A stretch of DNA of 64,000 nt from Pseudomonas sp. SL4(2022) (GCF_026625725.1 NZ_CP113060.1:3354001-3418000), one strand, 5' to 3'; counted from the stretch's first letter, positions 40,589 through 51,254 are shown. Translations and numbers: made by a program. The notes: generated by a model not told the origin, from the sequence alone.

Positions 40589-41272
40589 ATGCCTGCCAAC
40601 AAAATTCTCGCTATTGCCTTGTCTGTGCTAATTACCGGCTGCAGTGCCTTTGATAAAGCCGACAAGCCTGAACCGAAGAAGGCAGTGCCGATGCCGCCCC
40701 CGGCAGTGACTCAGGCGTGGCTGGACGTGTATGAACCGAAGGTGCGTGAAGCCATCAAAGGGACTCATTTCGAGTTTGAACGCCGGGAGAATCTGCTGGT
40801 GGTTACCGCGCCCGTACAGGGTTCGTTCAATCCGGACCGGCCGCATATGATGCTGCCGACAACCCTGGGGCCGTTGAGCCGCATGGCCAAGTTGCTGGAA
40901 AGTGATGAAACCATTGGTGTGCTGATTCTTGGCCACGCCGATAGCAGCGGTGAAGTAAAAGCCAATCGTGAACTGAGTCATCAGCGTGCCCGTGCTTTTA
41001 CTTCGATCTTTCGTCTCAGTGGTCTCAAGCAAAACCGCTTGATGGTCAAAGGCTTGGGCTCCGACATGCCGCGTGCGGCCAATGACAGCCAGCAAGGGCG
41101 TTCACTCAATCGTCGGGTGGAGATTTTGCTGACATCCAAAGACACGCTGAATGCCCTGATTGCCAAGTACAGCCAGCCGGCTCAGGCCACTACCGTGGCG
41201 GCAGCCAAGCCGGCCACTGACAAGACCGCCAAAGCAGTGGCTAAAGCTGATAAACCGGCGACCCAGCAGTAG
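40589..41272 (+). CDS. OmpA-family lipoprotein
   Basis: The 227-residue protein starts at 40589 with a lipobox LITGC (Cys18). The OmpA domain includes LILGHADSSGEVKANRELSHQRA and GRSLNRRVEILL. The tail is Lys/Ala/Thr rich. An open frame upstream overlaps the end of the serine hydrolase gene but lacks a ribosome site. Third lipid-anchored OmpA-domain protein in the window. Confidence 0.83.
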   Translation: MPANKILAIALSVLITGCSAFDKADKPEPKKAVPMPPPAVTQAWLDVYEPKVREAIKGTHFEFERRENLLVVTAPVQGSFNPDRPHMMLPTTLGPLSRMAKLLESDETIGVLILGHADSSGEVKANRELSHQRARAFTSIFRLSGLKQNRLMVKGLGSDMPRAANDSQQGRSLNRRVEILLTSKDTLNALIAKYSQPAQATTVAAAKPATDKTAKAVAKADKPATQQ

Positions 41273-41360
41273 ACACTGGCGCAGTGGCGTGTTGCTGTAG
41301 ATCAAGCCAAACAGAGCGCTCGCAGTTAAGCTAGGCAAACCTTCATCAGAGGATTTGCCG

Positions 41361-42008
41361 ATGACTCAAACCCTGGCTGACATGCGCCGTGATTACACCC
41401 GTGACGGCTTGAGCGAAGCGCAGGCCCCGCTGGAGCCCTTTGCGCTGTTCGAGCAATGGTTTGCCGATGCGGTTAAAACCGAGCAATTGCCGGTTGAACC
41501 CAATGCCATGACCCTGGCGACTGTCGATGCCCAAGGGCGTCCGCATTGTCGAGTGCTGTTACTCAAAGGTCTGGATGCGCGTGGTTTTACCTTCTTCAGT
41601 AACTACGACAGCGCCAAGGGGCAGCACCTGGCGGCCAATCCCTTTGCGGCCATGACTTTCTTCTGGCCCAGCCTGGAGCGTCAGGTTCGTATTGAAGGGC
41701 AAGTAGAGAGGGTGACCGCGGCAGAATGCGATGCCTACTTCCAGGTGCGACCCTTGGGGAGTCGTCTAGGTGCCTGGGCATCACCGCAGAGTCAGGTCAT
41801 TGCTGACCGTGCTGAACTGCAAGGGCTGCTGGCGCAGACTGAACAGCGTTTTCTCGATCGCGCGCCGCATTGTCCGCCGCACTGGGGGGGCTATCGCCTG
41901 CTGCCGGAACGCGTCGAGTTTTGGCAAGGCCGTTCCAGTCGCTTGCATGACCGCCTCAATTTCCGTCTGCAGGGCGCGAACTGGCTACGTGAGCGCCTGG
42001 CGCCCTGA
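41361..42008 (+). CDS. pdxH: Pyridoxamine 5'-phosphate oxidase
   Basis: FMN enzyme that makes pyridoxal phosphate from PNP or PMP. The start at 41361 ([17 protein letters not shown]) has GAGG 8 bases upstream and gives 215 residues. Family blocks: [45 protein letters not shown] and the C-terminal [14 protein letters not shown]. Convergent with a small membrane-protein gene. Confidence 0.96.
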   Translation: MTQTLADMRRDYTRDGLSEAQAPLEPFALFEQWFADAVKTEQLPVEPNAMTLATVDAQGRPHCRVLLLKGLDARGFTFFSNYDSAKGQHLAANPFAAMTFFWPSLERQVRIEGQVERVTAAECDAYFQVRPLGSRLGAWASPQSQVIADRAELQGLLAQTEQRFLDRAPHCPPHWGGYRLLPERVEFWQGRSSRLHDRLNFRLQGANWLRERLAP

Positions 42009-42015
42009 TTGCGCT

Positions 42016-42252
42016 TCAGTCGCCGGTGTATTGCCTGGCGACTTGCTCCAGCCAGGCAGGCAAGGCATTGCGCTTGACCCCAGCGGCCTGTGCCTCGCTC
42101 AGGCAGGCAAGCATGTACTCGCGTTTGGCGGGCGAATCGCCTGCCAGCGACAAAGCCAGATCACGGTCGATCCAGCGTTTTATCCGGACGTACAGCCACC
42201 AGTGGAAGTACAGCCCGGCAGCACTGGTAATGACGACAATAAAGTAATCCAT
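42016..42252 (-). CDS. Small single-pass membrane protein
   Basis: A 78-residue protein with one N-terminal helix (YFIVVITSAAGLYFHWWLYV) and a soluble helical part (LSLAGDSPAKREYMLACLSE). GAGGAG lies 6 bases upstream of ATG 42252. Unknown function; the good ribosome site and convergent placement next to pdxH support it being real. Confidence 0.7.
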   Translation of the reverse strand: MDYFIVVITSAAGLYFHWWLYVRIKRWIDRDLALSLAGDSPAKREYMLACLSEAQAAGVKRNALPAWLEQVARQYTGD

Positions 42253-42425
42253 ACCGCTCCTCATTCAGGCCGTAGCATAGCCAAGTCAATCACTGCACTG
42301 TACGTGGCGCAATGTCACGGCATCGCTCTGTAGCGCTGTGTAGCTATAGTCGCAGGACACACAACAAGTGACATATGCGCCCCGCTGGCGTTCTAATGAG
42401 AACCTGCCCAATTGGAGAACTGATC

Positions 42426-42887
42426 ATGCGTAAACACCTGCTGCTGGTTGCCTCATTTGCCACTATGGCCACGCTCGCTGGTTGTGCCTCCAGCCTGACC
42501 GGAGACACATACTCGCGAGATGAGGCGCGTGCTGTGCAGACTGTGCGTATGGGTACTATCGAGGCATTGCGACCGGTGAAAATTGAAGGCACCAAAACCC
42601 CCATCGGTGCTGGTGCAGGTGCCGTGATTGGGGGCGTTGCCGGCAGTGGCGTAGGTGGCGGTCGCGGCAGTGCGGTGGCAGCGGTCGTGGGTGCAGTAGC
42701 CGGTGGTTTGCTGGGTGCCATGACCGAAGAGGGGCTGACCCGAACTCAGGGTGTGGAAATCACGATCCGTGAAGATGATGGCAGCATGCGCGCATACGTT
42801 CAGGCTGTTGAGGAGAATCAGGTATTTCGTGTTGGGGACCGTGTGCGCATCCTCACTGTGAACGGTACCAGCCGCGTAACGCACTAA
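42426..42887 (+). CDS. slyB: Glycine-zipper outer-membrane lipoprotein (SlyB/PcpY-like)
   Basis: A 153-residue lipoprotein: lipobox LAGC (Cys20), then the glycine-zipper pair GAGAGAVIGGVAGSGVGGG and VAAVVGAVAGGLLGAM, then a small beta domain (VEITIREDDGS). This is the SlyB/17-kDa antigen arrangement, an outer-membrane stabiliser often under PhoPQ control. GGAG lies upstream of ATG 42426. A strong terminator follows. Confidence 0.85.
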   Translation: MRKHLLLVASFATMATLAGCASSLTGDTYSRDEARAVQTVRMGTIEALRPVKIEGTKTPIGAGAGAVIGGVAGSGVGGGRGSAVAAVVGAVAGGLLGAMTEEGLTRTQGVEITIREDDGSMRAYVQAVEENQVFRVGDRVRILTVNGTSRVTH

Positions 42888-42895
42888 GTCGCCCG

Positions 42896-42932
42896 AAAAC
42901 CGGATCAGTCGCGAGGCTGATCCGGTTTTTTT
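42896..42932 (+). terminator. Rho-independent terminator after slyB-like gene
   Basis: AACCGGATCAG / CTGATCCGGTT stem with an eight-base loop and a run of seven T. Confidence 0.9.
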
Positions 42933-43191
42933 ATGGCTGTTATTGAGCCTGTCTAGTGGCTTGCCGGGTTCCTGCGAAGTCCGTGCGGATTTTTAGTAAT
43001 AATTCTATCCATGACGGTTAGGCGATAGTTATGGATAATCGCTACCGCGTTGCATCGCTGCGCATCCGCTATTGGGCAATACTTCTGTGCCGGCTGCGCT
43101 GCAGGTAGGTCCTGTGATGGGCAGCCTCTAAGCAGGTTTGGCAGTCAGCAAGCCGGGTGCGTGCACCTGGTTCGTACTAAGGGGTTTTTCT

Positions 43192-45984
43192 ATGACGCTT
43201 GCGCTGATCATCGCCTTGCCGTTTCTCGGCATCCTTCTGCCTTTGCTGGCTGAGCGTCTCGGGCGTTCTGCCTGTGCCGTGGCGACTGCAGTCGCGCCCC
43301 TGATTGCGCTGATTCTGCTGCTCTCCCAGCAGGCGGCGGTATTTACGGGCGAGCCCCTGGTGGCACGGCTCGACTGGCTGCCGGAGCTGGGCCTGAACCT
43401 CAGCCTGCGTCTGGATGGTCTGGGTTTTCTGTTTGCCCTGCTGATTCTCGGTATCGGCCTGCTGGTGATTCTCTACGCGCGTTACTACCTGGCCGACAAG
43501 GAGCCGATGGGGCGTTTCTTTGCCTTCCTGCTGCTGTTTATGGGCGCGATGCTCGGCGTGGTGCTCTCGGAAAACCTGTTGTTGATGTTGATGTTCTGGG
43601 AACTGACCAGCCTGTCCTCGTTCCTGCTGATCGGTTTCTGGGGGGCGCGTTCGGATGCCCGGCGCGGTGCGCGTATGGCGCTGAGCGTGACCGGCGGTGG
43701 TGGTCTGGCGCTGTTGGCCGGTGTGCTGTTGCTGGGTCACATAGCCGGCAGTTTTGAGCTGAGTGAGGTGCTGGCCGCTGGCGAGCTGATTCGTGGCCAT
43801 GCCCTGTATCCGCTGGCGCTGATCCTGGTGCTGCTGGGTGTGTTCACCAAGTCGGCGCAGTTTCCTTTCCATTTCTGGCTACCGCATGCGATGGCCGCGC
43901 CGACGCCGGTATCGGCCTATCTGCACTCGGCGACCATGGTCAAGGCCGGGGTGTTCCTGCTGGCGCGGCTGTACCCGGCGCTGGCCGACTCCGACTGGTG
44001 GTTCTACCTGGTCAGCATGACCGGCTTGCTGACGTTGTTATTCGGCGCCGGCATGGCCTTGTTCCAGCATGACCTGAAGGGCTTGCTGGCCTATTCGACG
44101 ATCAGTCACCTGGGTCTGATCACCTTGTTGTTCGGCCTGGATACCAGCCTGTCGACCGTGGCGGCGGTGTTTCACATCATCAACCACGCCACCTTCAAGG
44201 CTTCGCTGTTTATGGCCGCGGGGATCATCGATCACGAGACGGGCAGCCGCGACATGCGCCGCGTCAATGGCATGTGGCAGTACATGCCACACACCGCGTT
44301 ACTGGCGATGGTGGCGGCCTCGGCCATGGCTGGGGTGCCGCTGCTCAATGGCTTCCTGAGCAAGGAGATGTTTTTCAGTGAAACCCTCAATCAGGGCCTG
44401 TTTGGCAGCTTCAACTGGGTAATTCCTGCACTCGCGACCTTGGCCGGGATGTTCTCCGTGGCCTATTCGCTGCGCTTTATCCATGACGTATTTTTTAACG
44501 GCAAGCCGATCGACCTGCCAAAGTTTCCGCCTCACGAGCCGCCGCGCTATATGAAGGTGCCGGTGGAGATTCTGGTGTTTCTCTGCCTGCTGGTCGGCAT
44601 TGTGCCGGCTTATACCGTGGCTCCGTTGCTCGCGGTCAGCGCTTCGGCCGCCTTGGGTGGCGACCTGCCGAGCTACAGCCTGGCCATCTGGCATGGCTTT
44701 AACCTGCCGTTGTTGATGAGCTTTATTGCCCTGCTGGGCGGGATTGCGGTCTACACCTGCCGCCAGCCGCTGTTTCGCTGGTACGACCGCTTGCCGAGTC
44801 TCGATGCCTTGCAGTTATTCGAGCGGGCGATGCGGGCGCTGCAAGGGTTTGCGCGCAGTATGACCCGGCGCTTGGAAAACGGCTCGCAGCAGCGCTACCT
44901 GGCCTGGATGCTGGGAAGTGCCCTGGTGTTGACGGTGCTGGCTTTGAGCCCGCTGCAGCAGGTGCAGGGGCCGCTGGCCCTGACGCCGATTGACGCTGTG
45001 ACAGCGCTAGGGATGGCCATTTTGTGCCTCACAGCGCTGCTCACTGTGGTGTTTCATCGCCAGCGGCTGATTGCCTTGATGATTCTCGGCGCGGCCGGGC
45101 TGATGGTCGCCCTGGGCTTTGCGCGATTTTCCGCGCCGGATCTGGCCCTGACCCAGATATCCGTCGAGGTGGTGACCCTGATCCTGCTGATGTTGGCGCT
45201 GTATTTCATGCCGGATCGCACCCCTGTCGAGTCCAGCCGTCTGCGCATACTGCGTGATGTTGGTCTGGCCGGCGGGGTGGGCGTGCTGATCGCGTTGCTT
45301 GCCTATGCGGTGATGACGCGGCCGTACCAGAGCATTGCTGCGTTCTTCCTGGAGAACAGCGTGCCGGGTGGCGGCGGTACTAACGTGGTCAACGTCATCC
45401 TGGTCGACTTCCGCGGCTTCGATACCCTGGGCGAAATCGGCGTGCTGGCAATTGCTGCCGTCGGCATCTATGCGCTGCTGCATGGGCTGCACCTGCCGCA
45501 TCCTGAGCGCGATGTGCATGGCCGCCTGTGGTCCACCGACAGCCACCCGATGATCCTCGACAAGCTCTCGCGGGTTCTGTTGCCGCTGGCGCTGCTGATC
45601 TCGGCGTTTATCTTCCTGCGCGGCCACAACTTGCCGGGCGGCGGCTTTATCGCCGGGCTGATCACCGCCGTGGCGCTGATTCTGCAATACATCTCCCACG
45701 GCGTGACCTGGACGCAAACCCGCCAGCCGCTGAGTTATCACGTGGTGGCCGGTAGCGGCGTGCTGTTGGCCGGGTTGACCGGGCTGGGCAGCTGGTTGTT
45801 CGGCTATCCGTTCCTGACCACCACCTTCGGACATTTCCATATCCCGCTGATTGGCGAAATCGAATTGGCCAGCGCCATGCTGTTTGACTTGGGGGTGTAC
45901 CTGACCGTGGTCGGGGCGACCTTGTTGATCCTTTCCAATCTCGGCCACGTCAGTCAGGACGAATCCAGCCAGGAGGTGCTCTGA
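43192..45984 (+). CDS. shaA: Mrp-type Na+/H+ antiporter subunit A (A+B fusion)
   Basis: A 930-residue polytopic protein, the large subunit of the multi-subunit cation/proton antiporter. The first ~600 residues are NuoL-like ([35 protein letters not shown]). The C-terminal part contains an MrpB-like domain ([33 protein letters not shown]), so A and B are fused as in group 2 systems. The start at 43192 avoids 18 upstream codons with no ribosome site. First of six genes linked by overlaps; the 252 bases before it show no other gene. Confidence 0.93.
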   Translation: MTLALIIALPFLGILLPLLAERLGRSACAVATAVAPLIALILLLSQQAAVFTGEPLVARLDWLPELGLNLSLRLDGLGFLFALLILGIGLLVILYARYYLADKEPMGRFFAFLLLFMGAMLGVVLSENLLLMLMFWELTSLSSFLLIGFWGARSDARRGARMALSVTGGGGLALLAGVLLLGHIAGSFELSEVLAAGELIRGHALYPLALILVLLGVFTKSAQFPFHFWLPHAMAAPTPVSAYLHSATMVKAGVFLLARLYPALADSDWWFYLVSMTGLLTLLFGAGMALFQHDLKGLLAYSTISHLGLITLLFGLDTSLSTVAAVFHIINHATFKASLFMAAGIIDHETGSRDMRRVNGMWQYMPHTALLAMVAASAMAGVPLLNGFLSKEMFFSETLNQGLFGSFNWVIPALATLAGMFSVAYSLRFIHDVFFNGKPIDLPKFPPHEPPRYMKVPVEILVFLCLLVGIVPAYTVAPLLAVSASAALGGDLPSYSLAIWHGFNLPLLMSFIALLGGIAVYTCRQPLFRWYDRLPSLDALQLFERAMRALQGFARSMTRRLENGSQQRYLAWMLGSALVLTVLALSPLQQVQGPLALTPIDAVTALGMAILCLTALLTVVFHRQRLIALMILGAAGLMVALGFARFSAPDLALTQISVEVVTLILLMLALYFMPDRTPVESSRLRILRDVGLAGGVGVLIALLAYAVMTRPYQSIAAFFLENSVPGGGGTNVVNVILVDFRGFDTLGEIGVLAIAAVGIYALLHGLHLPHPERDVHGRLWSTDSHPMILDKLSRVLLPLALLISAFIFLRGHNLPGGGFIAGLITAVALILQYISHGVTWTQTRQPLSYHVVAGSGVLLAGLTGLGSWLFGYPFLTTTFGHFHIPLIGEIELASAMLFDLGVYLTVVGATLLILSNLGHVSQDESSQEVL

Positions 45985-46316
45985 TGGAGGCGCTATTTGC
46001 AATCACCCTCGGCGTTTTGGCCGCCAGCGGTACCTACCTGTTGTTGCGCGCGCGCGTCTATCCGGTGGTGCTGGGGCTGACGCTGCTGTCCTATGCGGTG
46101 AACCTGTTTCTGTTGGCCATGGGCCGCCTGGTGACCGGCGGCGCAGCCGTGATCGGCTCAGGCAGCAGCCAGTATGCCGACCCTGTGCCGCAGGCATTGG
46201 TGCTTACCGCGATCGTGATCGGTTTTGCCATGACTGCGTTTGTCGTGGTGTTGTCGCTGCGTGGGCTGGGCGAACTGAAAACCGATCATGTTGACGGCGA
46301 GGAGCCGCGCCGATGA
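45984..46316 (+). CDS. shaC: Mrp-type antiporter subunit C
   Basis: A 110-residue NuoK-like protein with three transmembrane helices and the family block DPVPQALVLTAIVIGFAMTA. Its ATG overlaps the shaA stop (TGATG). Confidence 0.93.
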   Translation: MEALFAITLGVLAASGTYLLLRARVYPVVLGLTLLSYAVNLFLLAMGRLVTGGAAVIGSGSSQYADPVPQALVLTAIVIGFAMTAFVVVLSLRGLGELKTDHVDGEEPRR

Positions 46317-47818
46317 ATCATCTGTTGATCCTGCCGATTCTGTTGCCGATGTTTATCGGGGCCGTGCTGCTGATTGCCCACCGCATGGGTAAGCCGGGCA
46401 AGCGTTTGCTGTCACTGCTGGCCACCTGGGCGCTGGTGCCTGTCGCGGTCTGGCTGTTGCTGCTGGCGGGCGATGGTCAGTTGCGGGTGTACGCGCTGGG
46501 TAATTGGCAGCCGCCGTTCGGCATCATCCTGCTGCTGGATCGCCTGAGTGCGCTGTTACTGCTGTTGACGGCGCTGCTGGGCGGCTTTGCGTTGCTCTAC
46601 GCCAGTCGTGGTGATGATGAGCGTGGCCCCAACTTCCACGCCCTGTTCCAGTTTCAGCTGCTCGGTATCAACGGCGCGTTTCTCACCGGCGATCTGTTCA
46701 ACCTGTTCGTGTTCTTCGAGATTCTGCTGATCTCCTCCTATGCCTTGCTGGTGCATGGCAACGGTGCGGCGCGGGTCAAGGCGGGCATGCATTACGTGGT
46801 GCTGAACCTGCTCGGTTCCTCGTTCTTCCTGATCGGCGTGGGCATGCTCTATGGCCTGACCGGCACCCTGAACATGGCCGACCTGGCCGCCAAGGTCGCC
46901 GCTGCCGACCCTGAGCAGGCCCCGTTGCTGGCCGCCGCCGGTTATCTGCTGTTGGTGGTCTTCGCGCTCAAGGCGGCCATCCTGCCGCTGTATTTCTGGT
47001 TGCCGCGTGCCTATGCCGCCGCCAGTGCGCCAGTTGCCGCGCTGTTTGCGATTATGACCAAGGTCGGCCTGTACGCGATCCTGCGGGTGTTCACCCTGAT
47101 TTTTGGCAGCGCGGCCGGTGCCTTGGCCAACCTGGCGCATGAGCTGCTCTGGTGGCTGGCGGCCCTGACCATTGTCGCTGGGGTGCTGGGCGCGCTGGCG
47201 GCGCGGCAGCTGCAGGTGTTGCTGGCGTACCTGGTGGTGGTGTCGGTCGGCACCTTGCTCGCGGGTATTGCTCTGGGCAGCGCTGAAGGCTTGAGCGCGG
47301 CGCTGTATTACCTGCTGCACAGCACGCTGGTGGCCGGTGGCCTGTTCCTCCTGGCGGACCTGATCGTGCGTCAGCGCGGCGAGGCGGGCGGTGAGCTGTT
47401 GCAACAGCGCGCGCTGCGCCAGCCTCTGCTGCTGGGCAGTCTGTTCTTTGCCGCGGCTATTTCAGTGGCGGGCTTGCCGCCGTTCTCCGGTTTTCTCGGC
47501 AAGGTGATGCTGCTGCGTGCGGTGCCGCTGGACGGCCATGCCCTGCTGCTCTGGCCGCTGCTGCTGGTCGGCGGCTTGGGTCTGCTGATTGCCCTGAGCC
47601 GGGCGGGCAGTGCGCTGTTTTGGGCAGGCCAGCAACAGCCAGCGGCAAGCGCCGAGAAGGCTGATCCGCGGCGCCTGTTGGCGGCCTGCGGTCTGCTGCT
47701 CGGCAGTTTGCTGCTGGTGGGCGCGGCGCAGCCGATTACCGCGTACCTGCAGGCAACCGCCAATCAGTTGCTGGACCTGCAACCCTACCTGGCGATTATT
47801 CGTGGAGGTGAAGCATGA
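46313..47818 (+). CDS. shaD: Mrp-type antiporter subunit D
   Basis: A 501-residue NuoM/N-like proton-channel subunit with about 14 helices. The family segment VFALKAAILPLYFWLPRAYAAASAPVAALFAI holds the membrane lysine thought to move protons. It overlaps shaC and shaE by 4 bases each. Confidence 0.93.
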   Translation: MNHLLILPILLPMFIGAVLLIAHRMGKPGKRLLSLLATWALVPVAVWLLLLAGDGQLRVYALGNWQPPFGIILLLDRLSALLLLLTALLGGFALLYASRGDDERGPNFHALFQFQLLGINGAFLTGDLFNLFVFFEILLISSYALLVHGNGAARVKAGMHYVVLNLLGSSFFLIGVGMLYGLTGTLNMADLAAKVAAADPEQAPLLAAAGYLLLVVFALKAAILPLYFWLPRAYAAASAPVAALFAIMTKVGLYAILRVFTLIFGSAAGALANLAHELLWWLAALTIVAGVLGALAARQLQVLLAYLVVVSVGTLLAGIALGSAEGLSAALYYLLHSTLVAGGLFLLADLIVRQRGEAGGELLQQRALRQPLLLGSLFFAAAISVAGLPPFSGFLGKVMLLRAVPLDGHALLLWPLLLVGGLGLLIALSRAGSALFWAGQQQPAASAEKADPRRLLAACGLLLGSLLLVGAAQPITAYLQATANQLLDLQPYLAIIRGGEA

Positions 47819-48312
47819 AGCGCTGGCTGCCCCATCCGGGCCTGACCCTGCTGCTGACGTTGATCTGGCTGCTGCTGGTCAACAGTTTCAGCCTGGGCCA
47901 GTTGCTACTGGGGGCTTTCCTGGGCTGGGGAATAACTCTGCTGACCCGGCATTTCCTCCTCGACGTGCCCCGCGTGCGCAAGCCGCTAAAGCTGTGCCTG
48001 TTTATGCTCAAGGTGTTCTACGACATCGTCGTGGCCAACCTGCATGTCGCCAAGCTGGTGTTGGGGCCGCGCAATCAGCTGAGCCCGGCGTTCGTCGAGG
48101 TGCCCATGGCGATCGACAACAACTTCGTTCTCGCCGTGCTGGCCAGCGTCGTCACACTGACTCCGGGCACGGTGTCCGCTGGCCTTAGCGCCGATCACAA
48201 GACCCTGTTGCTGCATGGCCTCGATGTGCCGGACGAGCAGGCCCTGATCGACGAAGTGAAGAGCCGTTACGAAGCGCCGCTGCTGGAGATATTCGAATGC
48301 TTGCCTACGTAA
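47815..48312 (+). CDS. shaE: Mrp-type antiporter subunit E
   Basis: A 165-residue protein with two N-terminal helices (LTLLLTLIWLLLVNSFSLGQLLLGAFLGW) and a cytoplasmic domain with VTLTPGTVSAGLSAD, the MrpE signature. It overlaps shaD and, by 16 bases, shaF. Confidence 0.92.
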   Translation: MKRWLPHPGLTLLLTLIWLLLVNSFSLGQLLLGAFLGWGITLLTRHFLLDVPRVRKPLKLCLFMLKVFYDIVVANLHVAKLVLGPRNQLSPAFVEVPMAIDNNFVLAVLASVVTLTPGTVSAGLSADHKTLLLHGLDVPDEQALIDEVKSRYEAPLLEIFECLPT

Positions 48313-48566
48313 TTCCCCTGTGTTTTTTCCTCCTCGGCAGCGCGGCGCTGCTTAACGTGCTGCGCCTGATTCAGGGGCCGAGCATGCCGGACCGCGTGCT
48401 GGCGCTGGACACCCTGTACATCAGCGGCCTGGCCCTGATTGTGCTGTTCGGCATCTGGCTGAACTCGGATGTGTTCTTCGAAACGGCGCTGTTGATTGCC
48501 GTTATGGGCTTTGTCAGCACTGTGGCAGTGGGCAAGCATTTGCTGCACGGCGACATCATTGATTGA
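48297..48566 (+). CDS. shaF: Mrp-type antiporter subunit F
   Basis: An 89-residue protein with three helices and the MrpF block RLIQGPSMPDRVLALDTLYI. The start ATG lies inside the end of shaE. Confidence 0.92.
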   Translation: MLAYVIPLCFFLLGSAALLNVLRLIQGPSMPDRVLALDTLYISGLALIVLFGIWLNSDVFFETALLIAVMGFVSTVAVGKHLLHGDIID

Positions 48567-48576
48567 AGGAATCACC

Positions 48577-48909
48577 ATGCCTTTATGGATCGAAGTACTG
48601 GTTTCGCTGTTTCTGGTTGTGGGCAGTCTGTTCACCCTGATCGGGGCTATTGGCCTGTATCGCCTGCCAGATTTTTTCACCCGCCTGCACGGCCCAACCA
48701 AGGCCACCACTCTGGGCGTGGGCGGGGTGATTATCGCCTCGATGATTTTCTTCAGCAGCCAGGTACCGGGCCTGAGCCTGCACGAGCTGCTGATTACCCT
48801 GTTTCTGTTTATCACTGCGCCGGTCAGCGCGCATATGCTGTCCAAGGCAGCGATGCAGAAGAAGGTCAAGCTCTACGAGCGTACCCGCGGCAAACCCTGG
48901 GAGTCCTGA
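48577..48909 (+). CDS. shaG: Mrp-type antiporter subunit G
   Basis: A 110-residue protein, three helices, with the MrpG segment GLYRLPDFFTRLHGPTKATTLG. Start at 48577, 10 bases after shaF, preceded by GAAGGAAT. Last gene of the operon; it completes the set A(B), C, D, E, F, G of a group 2 antiporter that exports Na+ (or K+) for protons. Confidence 0.93.
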   Translation: MPLWIEVLVSLFLVVGSLFTLIGAIGLYRLPDFFTRLHGPTKATTLGVGGVIIASMIFFSSQVPGLSLHELLITLFLFITAPVSAHMLSKAAMQKKVKLYERTRGKPWES

Positions 48910-48929
48910 GAACCTTTTTACGATCTGCT

Positions 48930-49050
48930 GCGCGTCGGCCCTGCTGCGTTAAAAACAGACTTGGAATGCTCATGTACAAAAGTACACTCCGCTTCCTCAC
49001 CTTTTTTGCCTTGCATGTTCCTGGCTCGCGAGCTCGTAAACAGGTTCTGC
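48930..49050. repeat. Imperfect palindromic intergenic element
   Basis: An imperfect inverted repeat of ~30-base arms centred on GTAC-AAAA-GTAC (48974-48985), with a left arm rich in TTAAAAACAG and a right arm rich in CACCTTTTTTGCC. It lies in the 234-base gap between shaG and the DMT gene and resembles a common Pseudomonas intergenic repeat. It may act as a shaG terminator. Confidence 0.55.
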
Positions 49051-49143
49051 TACTTGTTGAGGTACAGCTTTACTCTGCCACTGTGTCTGTTGCCCCAGAT
49101 GCTGCCTGGTTAGACTGGCGTTTTAAGCGCAGCGGCGGTTGGT

Positions 49144-50049
49144 ATGCAAAGGCAAGGGCAAGGCGTAGCTATCGGTTGCCTGATCGTGGCCATGGCGCTG
49201 TGGGGCAGTTCCTTTATTGCGCTGAAACTGGCCTTTGCCGAATTGCCGCCGCTGTGGGTGATCTTCGGCCGTATGGCTTTGGGCAGCCTGGTGTTTCTGC
49301 TGGCCTGGCGCTGGCGCGGGCAGATGCACTACCGCACCGGTGATTGGAAGTACCTGCTCGGCCTGGCCGCCTGTGAACCCTGTCTGTATTTCCTCTTTGA
49401 AGCCCTGGCGCTGCAGCACACCAGTGCAGCGCAAGCGGGTATGGTCACGGCCTTGCTGCCGCTGTTGGTGGCGGTGGGGGCCTTTGTCTTCCTGCGCGAA
49501 CGGATCAGCCGCACGATGCTGGCGGGTTTTCTGCTCGCGGTGGTGGGTGCGGTGTGGCTGAGCCTGGCCGGTAGCGCCGACGAGCATGCCAGTAACCCGA
49601 TTCTTGGCAACTTCTACGAGCTGCTCGCGATGCTTTGCGCCATGGGTTACACCCTGCTGCTCAAGCATCTGTCATCGCGCTACTCGCCCTTTCGGCTGAC
49701 CGCCATGGTGGCCTTTGTCGGCACTCTGTTTTTTCTGCCACTGGCGCTCGTCACTGAGCCACTGCCCACAAACATCAGCCCGATGGGCCTGGGCGCGGTG
49801 GCGTACCTGGGGATTCTGGTCACGGTGGGCGCTTACGGGTTGTACAACTTTGGCGTCAGCCGCTTGCCGGCCAGCCAGGCCTCGGGCTTTACCAACCTGA
49901 TCCCGGTATTCACCCTGCTGTTCGCCATACTGTTATTGGGCGAAAGCCTGAATGGCATGCAGGTGCTGGCTGCAGTCTTGGTATTTGCTGGCGTGTTGTT
50001 GAGTCAATGGCGTGGGGCACGTGTGTTACCAGCCGGTGTTCTGGATTAG
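49144..50049 (+). CDS. DMT-superfamily (EamA) transporter
   Basis: A 301-residue protein with about ten helices arranged as two EamA repeats (IVAMALWGSSFIALKLAFAE in the first; GFTNLIPVFTLLFAILLLGE in the second). Probably a metabolite or amino-acid exporter. It is followed 10 bases later by a PLP enzyme of the cysteine-synthase fold, which hints at a sulfur or amino-acid substrate. Confidence 0.85.
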   Translation: MQRQGQGVAIGCLIVAMALWGSSFIALKLAFAELPPLWVIFGRMALGSLVFLLAWRWRGQMHYRTGDWKYLLGLAACEPCLYFLFEALALQHTSAAQAGMVTALLPLLVAVGAFVFLRERISRTMLAGFLLAVVGAVWLSLAGSADEHASNPILGNFYELLAMLCAMGYTLLLKHLSSRYSPFRLTAMVAFVGTLFFLPLALVTEPLPTNISPMGLGAVAYLGILVTVGAYGLYNFGVSRLPASQASGFTNLIPVFTLLFAILLLGESLNGMQVLAAVLVFAGVLLSQWRGARVLPAGVLD

Positions 50050-50059
50050 GGGGTAAGGT

Positions 50060-51073
50060 ATGAGCGATTCAAGAAGCTGGGCGCGCGAAGCCATTCGCAT
50101 CATTGCGGCGGATTTTCAGCGCAGCGCCGACACCCACCTGATTCCCTTGGCGTTGCCGGGTTTGCCGGGCGTTGAGCTGTATTTCAAGGACGAATCCAGC
50201 CACCCCACCGGCAGCCTCAAACACCGCCTGGCGCGCTCGCTGTTTCTTTATGCGTTGTGTAACGGCTGGCTCAAGCCCGGTGCTCCGGTGATCGAGGCGT
50301 CCAGCGGTTCCACGGCGATTTCCGAGGCCTATTTCGCCCGCTTGCTGGGGCTGCGGTTTATCGCGGTGATGCCGGCCAGCACCTCAAAGGAGAAGATCGC
50401 GCAGATCGCCTTCTACGGTGGCCAGAGCCATCTGGTGGACGACCCGACGCTGATTTACGCCGAGTCCGAGCGCCTGGCCCGTGAAACGGGTGGGCATTTT
50501 ATGGACCAATTCACTTACGCCGAGCGTGCCACCGACTGGCGGGCCAACAACAACATCGCCGAGTCGATCTTCCAGCAGCTGCGCAGCGAGCGCTTTCCCG
50601 AGCCGAGCTGGCTGGTTTCCAGCCCTGGCACCGGCGGTACGTTGGCGACCCTGGGACGCTATGTGCGCTATCGCTGCCACAGCACCCAAGTGCTGTGCGC
50701 CGATGCCGAGCGCTCGGTGTTCTTCGATTATTACCGCACGGGTGATGCCAGCCTGTGTTTGAACCATGGCTCGCGCATTGAAGGCATCGGTCGTCCACGG
50801 GTCGAAGCGTCGTTTCTGCCGTCTGTGATTGATGCCATGTGCAAGGTGCCCGATGCCCTGTCATTGGCTGCCATGCACTACCTGGCGCAGCGTTTGGGGC
50901 GCAAAGTGGGCGGCTCCAGCGGCACCAACCTGATTGGCGCACTGCTGGTGGCGCAACGCATGGTCGCGGCGGGGGAGTCCGGTTCGGTGGTGGCGATTCT
51001 CTGCGACGGCGGCGAACGCTATGCCGACACCTACTACAACCAACCTGGCTCAGCGCTCAAGGTTTCGAGCTGA
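50060..51073 (+). CDS. PLP-dependent cysteine-synthase-family protein, probable 3' frameshift
   Basis: Fold-type II PLP enzyme of 337 residues as read. [17 protein letters not shown] holds the PLP lysine, [13 protein letters not shown] the substrate loop, and [15 protein letters not shown] the phosphate-binding loop. After [13 protein letters not shown] the frame runs into [10 protein letters not shown] and stops. In the next frame the text continues [20 protein letters not shown] and stops at 51153, which looks like the natural C terminus. One missing C near 51040 would join the two. This is a real mutation or a sequencing error. Confidence 0.82.
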   Translation: MSDSRSWAREAIRIIAADFQRSADTHLIPLALPGLPGVELYFKDESSHPTGSLKHRLARSLFLYALCNGWLKPGAPVIEASSGSTAISEAYFARLLGLRFIAVMPASTSKEKIAQIAFYGGQSHLVDDPTLIYAESERLARETGGHFMDQFTYAERATDWRANNNIAESIFQQLRSERFPEPSWLVSSPGTGGTLATLGRYVRYRCHSTQVLCADAERSVFFDYYRTGDASLCLNHGSRIEGIGRPRVEASFLPSVIDAMCKVPDALSLAAMHYLAQRLGRKVGGSSGTNLIGALLVAQRMVAAGESGSVVAILCDGGERYADTYYNQPGSALKVSS

Positions 51074-51169
51074 CTGAGCTAATCGAAGCCGTGGCCGACT
51101 GCACCGAGCGTGGCACCCCATTGCCCATCGATCTGCCCAGCGCAGGGCTCTAACGCAAAAAGGTGCGCC

Positions 51170-51240
51170 GCTCTGTGGGAGGTGCTTTAGCGGCGAGCAG
51201 TTGCCAGCCCATTCGCGGCTAAAGCCCCTCCTACAAAGCT
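51170..51240. repeat. REP-like hairpin
   Basis: TGTGGGAGGTGCTTTAGCGGCGA pairs with TTCGCGGCTAAAGCCCCTCCTACA across a short centre. This is the familiar Pseudomonas REP form. It lies after the PLP gene. Confidence 0.75.
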
Positions 51241-51254
51241 GGAGTGACTGAACC

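Noticed and set aside
46556..47404. 282-codon minus-strand frame over shaD
   Set aside because: Gln/His-rich antisense of a membrane-protein gene; a shadow.
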